Of a stretch of 64,000 nt of DNA, positions 59,853-64,000 are shown piece by piece (position 1 is the stretch's first letter; each line of letters opens with the position of its first letter). The notes beneath the pieces are model-generated. The model ran no database searches and was not told where the DNA came from. It saw only the letters and a list, made by a program, of their open reading frames with translations. The stretch covers positions 3,667,501-3,731,500 of the forward strand of contig NZ_LT598653.1 of assembly GCF_900078365.1 (NCBI RefSeq). Reading direction: 5' to 3'. Source of the stretch: an uncultured Sphingopyxis sp. GTDB taxonomy: Bacteria; Pseudomonadota; Alphaproteobacteria; Sphingomonadales; Sphingomonadaceae. The position numbers were made by a program, and so were the translations under genes.

Positions 59853-60992
59853 ATGGCCGAGGGCAGCGACAAGGACCAGAAGACCGAACAGCCGACCGCG
59901 AAGAAGCTCGCCGATTCGGCGCGCGAAGGCGATGTGCTGATGTCGCGCGAGCTCGCGACTGCGCTGATGATGCTTGCCGCCGCGGGCTGGATCGTCGCCG
60001 CGGGCGGCTGGTTCGTTCAGTCGGCGGGCGACCTCGTTCGTCGCGGGCTCACGCTGACCGCCGCCGACGTCGCCGATTTCGCGCCCGCCGAGGCGCTGAT
60101 GCGCAACGGGGTCGAAATCCTGCTCCCGCTCGCGAGCCTGTTCGCGCTCGCGCTCGGCGCCGCGGTCGCGGGACCCGCGATGCTCGGCTCGATGGGCTGG
60201 CGCGGCAAGGCGCTGCATTTCAAGGGCAACCGGCTCAATCCGATGAGCGGGATCAAGCGCATGTTCGGCCTGCAGGGCGCGACCGAACTCGGCAAGGCGA
60301 TCGCGAAGGTGCTGCTGCTCGGGACGATCGGCTATTGGCTGGTTGCCAGCAGCCTGCCCGCGATCATGTCGATGGCACAGGCCGACCTGATCGCCGCGAT
60401 CGGCCTCGCCGGAAAGGCGATCGGTCACGCGATGCTGACGCTCGCCGGCGGGCTTGTCGTCATCGCGCTGATCGACGTGCCGGTGCAATGGTTCCAGCGC
60501 AACAAACGGCTGATGATGAGCAAGCAGGAGATCAAGGAGGAAATGCGCCAGTCCGACGGCGCCCCCGAGCTCAAGCAGGCGCAGCGCCAGCGCGCGCACG
60601 AGATTTTGAGCGGATCGGCGCGCAAGGCGGTGTCGGAGGCGACGGTCGTGCTCACCAACCCGACGCATTTCTCGGTCGCGCTGCGCTATCGCCCGGGCGA
60701 GGACGCTGCGCCGGTCGTCGTCGCGCGCGGGCGCGGCGACGTCGCGCTGTCGATCCGCGAGCTCGCGCGCACCGCCAATGTCCCGATGCTCGAATATCCG
60801 CAGCTGACCCGCGCCATCTATTTCACCGCGCGCGCGGGCCGCGTGATTCCGGAAGAATTGTTCGTCGCGGTCGCGACCGTGCTCGCCTTCGTCTTCCAGC
60901 TCGAGCGCGCCGCCGCCGACGGGCTGGCCCAGCCCGCGGTCGACGTGCCGCCCTCGCACCGCTTCGATCCCGAAGGACGCCGCCAGGCTTAA
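59853..60992 (+). CDS. flhB: Flagellar export-switch protein FlhB
   Basis: A 379-residue membrane protein controlling export specificity. The N-terminus DQKTEQPTAKKLADSAREGD is canonical. Four helices precede the cytoplasmic domain SKQEIKEEMRQSDGAPELK. The autocleavage motif Asn-Pro-Thr-His is at residues 269-272 (VVLTNPTHFSVALRY). It receives the FliK signal at hook completion. Confidence 0.97.
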   Translation: MAEGSDKDQKTEQPTAKKLADSAREGDVLMSRELATALMMLAAAGWIVAAGGWFVQSAGDLVRRGLTLTAADVADFAPAEALMRNGVEILLPLASLFALALGAAVAGPAMLGSMGWRGKALHFKGNRLNPMSGIKRMFGLQGATELGKAIAKVLLLGTIGYWLVASSLPAIMSMAQADLIAAIGLAGKAIGHAMLTLAGGLVVIALIDVPVQWFQRNKRLMMSKQEIKEEMRQSDGAPELKQAQRQRAHEILSGSARKAVSEATVVLTNPTHFSVALRYRPGEDAAPVVVARGRGDVALSIRELARTANVPMLEYPQLTRAIYFTARAGRVIPEELFVAVATVLAFVFQLERAAADGLAQPAVDVPPSHRFDPEGRRQA

Positions 60993-61036
60993 TCTTCCGC
61001 GCGCGCCGCCGTTAAGCAGTGCGAAGGATATTTGCC

Positions 61037-62407
61037 ATGGTCACCTCAATCGCCAACAGCCTCGGCTTCGGCTCCGGCCTCGACGTCAAGCAGCTCGTCA
61101 CCGACCTCGCGAACGCGTCGCGCGAACCCAAGATCGCGCGCATGGCCGAACTGACGCAGGCGAACCAGACGCGGATCAGCGCCCTCGCGCAAGCGCGGGC
61201 CGATCTCGACGGATTCGCCGATTCGCTGAGCCAGATGATCGACGACGGAACGCTGCGCAGCACGCCGACCGTGTCCGACGACAGCGTGCTCGGCGCCACG
61301 AGCCGCGTGGGCCTTTCGGCCGACAGCTTCGCCGCGACCGTCGTCGTCAACCAGCTCGCGCGCGCGCAGACCAATTATTCCGCCGTCGTCGCCGACAAGA
61401 CCGCCGCGATCGGCCAAGGCACGATGACGCTGACCGTCGGCGGCGTCGCCAAGACGATCACCATCGACGCGACGAACAACAGCCTCGACGGGCTTGCGAA
61501 CGCGATCAACGCGAGCGGCGCGGGCGTCACCGCCTCGATCATCGCCGACGAAGGCGGGCACCGCCTGATCCTGAAAGGCCCCACCGGCGAAACGGGCGCC
61601 TTCACCCTCACGGCCGATGCCGGCGCCGATCCGGGTCTTGCGGCCTTCGCGACGGATAGCGGCATGACCGAGGGGCAGAGCGCCGCCAACGCCGAATTCA
61701 CGATCGACGGCATCGCCTTCAGCCGCGCGACCAACATCGTCGACGACGTCGTCCCCGGCATGTCGCTCACGCTCAAGAAAGCGGCGCCCGGCCAGCCCGT
61801 AGACATCGGCGCGAGCCGCCCGCTCGACATGATCAAGCAGACCGTCGGCGATTTCGTCGCCGTCTATAACCAGCTCAAGAAAAGCCTCGTCGCGGCATCG
61901 AGCCTGTCGGGCCCGACCACCGGATTGCGCGAGCTCGAACGCGAACTCGGCGGGCTTATCCACAAGGTGGTTTCGAGCCACGGCAGCATCAACCAGTTGT
62001 CCGACATCGGTGTTTCGATAACGAAGGAAGGCCTGCTGTCGGTCGACAATGCCAAGCTCGACAAGGCGCTCGAGACCGATGCCGGTGCGGTCGAGGCGCT
62101 GTTCAACCCGCGCCGCGACGCCACGCACAATACACTGACCGACCCCGGCATCGCCTTCGCGCTCGACGCGATCCGCGACAAGGCGGTCGGCGTCAATGGC
62201 GCGATCGATCGCGTCTCGAAATCGCTCAACGCGAAACAGGAAAATCTCGCCGAGCAGCTCGAGAAGATCGAGGAGCGCGAGGACGCCTATAAGGCACGGC
62301 TCGAGAAGCAATATGGCGCGCTCGAAGCCAAGCTCGCGGCGTTCAAGGCGACGCAATCCTATCTTGAACAACAGATCAAGCTCTGGACGAACCAGGGCAA
62401 TGACTAA
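61037..62407 (+). CDS. fliD: Flagellar cap protein FliD
   Basis: A 456-residue filament cap. The N-terminus SIANSLGFGSGLDVKQLVTDLA is the conserved D0 segment. The Ala/Thr-rich middle contains ATRVG-like SRVGLSADSFAATVVVNQLARAQT. The C-terminal ending is LEKQYGALEAKLAAFKATQSYLEQQI. The ATG at 61037 has GAAGGA 8 bp upstream; the GTG at 61019 adds only six unconserved residues. It follows flhB by 44 bp. Confidence 0.95.
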   Translation: MVTSIANSLGFGSGLDVKQLVTDLANASREPKIARMAELTQANQTRISALAQARADLDGFADSLSQMIDDGTLRSTPTVSDDSVLGATSRVGLSADSFAATVVVNQLARAQTNYSAVVADKTAAIGQGTMTLTVGGVAKTITIDATNNSLDGLANAINASGAGVTASIIADEGGHRLILKGPTGETGAFTLTADAGADPGLAAFATDSGMTEGQSAANAEFTIDGIAFSRATNIVDDVVPGMSLTLKKAAPGQPVDIGASRPLDMIKQTVGDFVAVYNQLKKSLVAASSLSGPTTGLRELERELGGLIHKVVSSHGSINQLSDIGVSITKEGLLSVDNAKLDKALETDAGAVEALFNPRRDATHNTLTDPGIAFALDAIRDKAVGVNGAIDRVSKSLNAKQENLAEQLEKIEEREDAYKARLEKQYGALEAKLAAFKATQSYLEQQIKLWTNQGND

Positions 62408-62417
62408 GAATTAGAGC

Positions 62418-62822
62418 GTGGGGACCAGGACCGTGACCGCTACCGCTTCGACTGTCCGGGCGACCGGGCTGTATCGCCGATTGCAGAATGAAAGCCGCGC
62501 CGCCGCCGCCGACCCCGTCGAGCTGGTGACGATGCTTTACGACGAGCTCGAAACCGCCGTCGGCGTCCTCGCCGCGATGGTGCGACAGGGGCAGCGCATC
62601 TCGGCCACCGAACCCGCGCACCGCGCGCGCGCGATCCTGATCGGCCTCGACGTCAATCTCGACCGCGACAAGGGCGGCGACGTCGCGACGGCGCTGTCGC
62701 GCGTCTATCGCAGCATGCGCCGCAAGCTCGACGATGCCGTGGCGGCGAACAGCGCCGAGGGGCTTTCCGAACTTCTCGAAGGAATCCTGACGATCAGCGC
62801 CGCCTGGCGGCAGCTCCGCTAG
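62418..62822 (+). CDS. fliS: Flagellin export chaperone FliS
   Basis: A four-helix chaperone preventing premature flagellin assembly. Visible is LYRRLQNESRAAAADPVELVTMLYDELETAV, where FliS proteins carry the YDxxxxxL motif, then ARAILIGLDVNLDRDKGGDVA and a C-terminal SELLEGILTISAAWRQL. The start may be GTG 62418 (134 residues) or GTG 62433. It is the last gene of the plus-strand flagellar run. Confidence 0.9.
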   Translation: MGTRTVTATASTVRATGLYRRLQNESRAAAADPVELVTMLYDELETAVGVLAAMVRQGQRISATEPAHRARAILIGLDVNLDRDKGGDVATALSRVYRSMRRKLDDAVAANSAEGLSELLEGILTISAAWRQLR

Positions 62823-62840
62823 CATGGCTATCACCTGAAC

Positions 62841-62919
62841 CATCGTCCCGGCGAAGGCTGGGACCTCGTCATTGCGTTGAAATGCGAAGGGCGGGATCCC
62901 GGCCTTCGCCGGGATGACG
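62841..62919. repeat. Decayed copy of the CGTCATCCCGG inverted repeat
   Basis: The right arm is intact (GATCCCGGCCTTCGCCGGGA then TGACG). The left arm has substitutions (CATCGTCCCGGCGAAGGCTG). It sits between the convergent fliS and sigma-54-activator genes. Confidence 0.8.
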
Positions 62920-62940
62920 AGATGAGGGGTGGGGGTCGGG

Positions 62941-63060
62941 CCGCCTCAAACAGAGGCGGGACAGCCAATCACCGCGGGACAAAACCGCTGGGTACCCGGC
63001 CGCCCTAGGTGGGGACGGGCGGCCGGGTGGTGCGGGAGCGGACCAGAGCCCCCTTTTTTT
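62941..63060 (+). other. Hairpin-rich region, possible structured RNA or bidirectional terminator
   Basis: Successive perfect hairpins: CCGCCTC/GAGGCGG (62941-62959, 5-nt loop) and ACCCGGCCGCCC/GGGCGGCCGGGT (62994-63028, 11-nt loop), plus weaker TGGT...ACCA (63028-63045), then seven T at 63054-63060. GGGA or GGAC occurs in several unpaired stretches. There is no open reading frame of note. It could terminate fliS and the opposing regulator, or be a small RNA ending at the T run. Confidence 0.45.
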
Positions 63061-63093
63061 CAGCGGGTGCTGAAACCTGTGCGTCGCGGGCCG

Positions 63094-64000
63094 TCAGGCG
63101 GCCTGCTGGTGGACACCATATTTGCGCATCTTCTCGATCAGCGTGGTGCGCTTCAGCGTCAGCAGGCGCGCGGCTTCCGAAATAATGCCGTCGGCGAGGT
63201 CGAGCGCGACGTGAATCTGTTCGAGCTCGATCGTCTCGATCTCGCGCTTGAGATCGATCGGACGGCCCGGCGCCGGCGTCTTGGCCGTCGGTGCGGCCGA
63301 GGCGAAGGGCGCCGCGGCAAAGTCTTCCGTGACGGGGCAGACGGCCGGCCGCGGCGCAAGGGCCGCGGTGGGATCGAGGAGCATCGCGACATCGTCGGCG
63401 CCGAGCGTCTCGCCGCCATGCAGGACGCTGGCGCGCTCGACGAAATTCCTCAGTTCGCGCACATTGCCCGGCCAGGCGTGCCGCATCAGCACCGCCATCG
63501 CGGCGTCGTCATAGCGGCATTTGGCGCCGGCCGGCATCTGGCGCTGGAAATGGCGGACGAGCGCCGGAATATCCTCGACGCGGCTGGCTAGGCTGGGGAT
63601 CTGGAGCACAACCACGCCGAGCCGGAAGAACAGGTCTTCGCGGAACTTGCCTTCGGCGATCGCGGCGCCGAGATCCTGATGGGTGGCCGAAATGACGCGG
63701 ACGTCGACAGCCTTCACTTCGCTGCTCCCGACGCGGACGATCGTCCGGTCTTCGAGCACGCGGAGCAGTTTCACCTGCATGTCGAAACGCATGTCGCCGA
63801 TTTCGTCGAGGAAGAGCGTTCCGCCCTCGCTCGCTTCGAAATGGCCGATGCGGCGAGCATGGGCGCCGGTGAAGCTGCCCTTTTCATGCCCGAAGAGTTC
63901 GGATTCGATCAGTTCGCCGGGGATCGCGCCGCAGTTGATGGCGGAAAAGGCCTTGCCCGCGCGGGCGCCTTCGTCGTGGATCGCGCGAGCGACCAGTTCC
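63094..64000 (-). CDS. Sigma-54-dependent flagellar activator, FleQ/FlrA type (5' end outside window)
   Basis: The C-terminal roughly 300 residues of an NtrC-family activator; the frame is open to the window edge. The AAA+ domain has ELFGHEKGSFTGAHARR, where the sigma-54 contact loop is GSFTGA rather than GAFTGA (63862-63879), then GTLFLDEIGDM (Walker B), VRVISATHQDL, FREDLFFRLGV and HAWPGNVRELRNFVERASVL. The Fis-type HTH ends LLTLKRTTLIEKMRKYG, like FleQ/FlrA. Given the sigma-54 promoter before fliE, it probably drives the operon. The N-terminal receiver or FleQ domain cannot be seen. Confidence 0.93.
   Translation of the reverse strand, partial: ELVARAIHDEGARAGKAFSAINCGAIPGELIESELFGHEKGSFTGAHARRIGHFEASEGGTLFLDEIGDMRFDMQVKLLRVLEDRTIVRVGSSEVKAVDVRVISATHQDLGAAIAEGKFREDLFFRLGVVVLQIPSLASRVEDIPALVRHFQRQMPAGAKCRYDDAAMAVLMRHAWPGNVRELRNFVERASVLHGGETLGADDVAMLLDPTAALAPRPAVCPVTEDFAAAPFASAAPTAKTPAPGRPIDLKREIETIELEQIHVALDLADGIISEAARLLTLKRTTLIEKMRKYGVHQQAA

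Noticed and set aside
63051..63060. The T7/C5 tract as a phase-variable switch.
   Set aside because: It is 33 bp or more outside the activator coding region and not in a promoter that I can define.
1..64000. tRNA or rRNA genes.
   Set aside because: No cloverleaf with CCA-adjacent acceptor stem or conserved T-loop sequence, and no rRNA-like sequence, was seen in the intergenic regions.

Overview
The window reads as a chromosomal segment of a high-GC alphaproteobacterium of the Sphingomonadaceae, most likely Sphingopyxis or a close relative. The support for this is an imuA-imuB-dnaE2 cassette behind a GAAC-N7-GAAC LexA box, a pectin locus with two TonB-dependent receptors, strong GC at third codon positions, and many short palindromic intergenic repeats. 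The genus is inference; nothing here names the strain.

Layout. (1) Positions 1-3696: the 3' part of a beta-lactamase-family serine hydrolase, a bifunctional enoyl-CoA hydratase/3-hydroxyacyl-CoA dehydrogenase, a compound palindromic repeat, and a small secreted protein. (2) Positions 3793-11829: a valine-degradation operon on the minus strand (mmsA, two lipoproteins, a RidA-like protein, isobutyryl-CoA dehydrogenase, 3-hydroxyisobutyryl-CoA hydrolase, enoyl-CoA hydratase, a small membrane protein, mmsB). A divergent LysR regulator faces mmsA. All five steps from isobutyryl-CoA to propionyl-CoA are present. (3) Positions 11914-35909: a pectin/uronate locus with uxaC, a tagaturonate/fructuronate reductase, an MFS hexuronate transporter, a hydratase-fold protein, uxaA, a GH43 enzyme, two TonB-dependent receptors, a family-1-type pectate lyase, a periplasmic cupin, two esterases, kdgK, kduD, kduI, a LacI regulator and a beta-helix protein. 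Five sites close to GGTAACCGGTGTCA tie the promoters together and are the probable operators of the LacI protein. (4) Positions 36128-41922: an RND efflux operon (membrane-fusion protein, pump, outer-membrane factor). (5) Positions 42131-47649: the SOS mutagenesis cassette imuA-imuB-dnaE2. (6) Positions 47914-64000: flagellin, then one long operon fliEFGHIJKLMNOPQR-flhB-fliD-fliS, then the 3' part of a sigma-54 activator of FleQ/FlrA type. A strong sigma-54 promoter precedes fliE.

How they work together. Extracellular or surface pectate lyase and beta-helix proteins would generate oligogalacturonides, and the TonB receptors would import them. Periplasmic GH43 and esterases would trim side chains and acetyl groups. 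ExuT-like transport delivers uronates to UxaC/UxaB/UxaA, and KduI/KduD handle unsaturated products. Both branches converge on 2-keto-3-deoxygluconate, which KdgK phosphorylates. The KDPG aldolase is not in the window.

The most unusual material is between the genes. At least seven kinds of inverted-repeat element are present. Most share CGTCAT...ATGACG ends and sit at convergent gene ends. One 64-bp element folds as a three-way junction and interrupts another repeat. One ~90-bp element lies in frame inside the fliP signal-peptide region.
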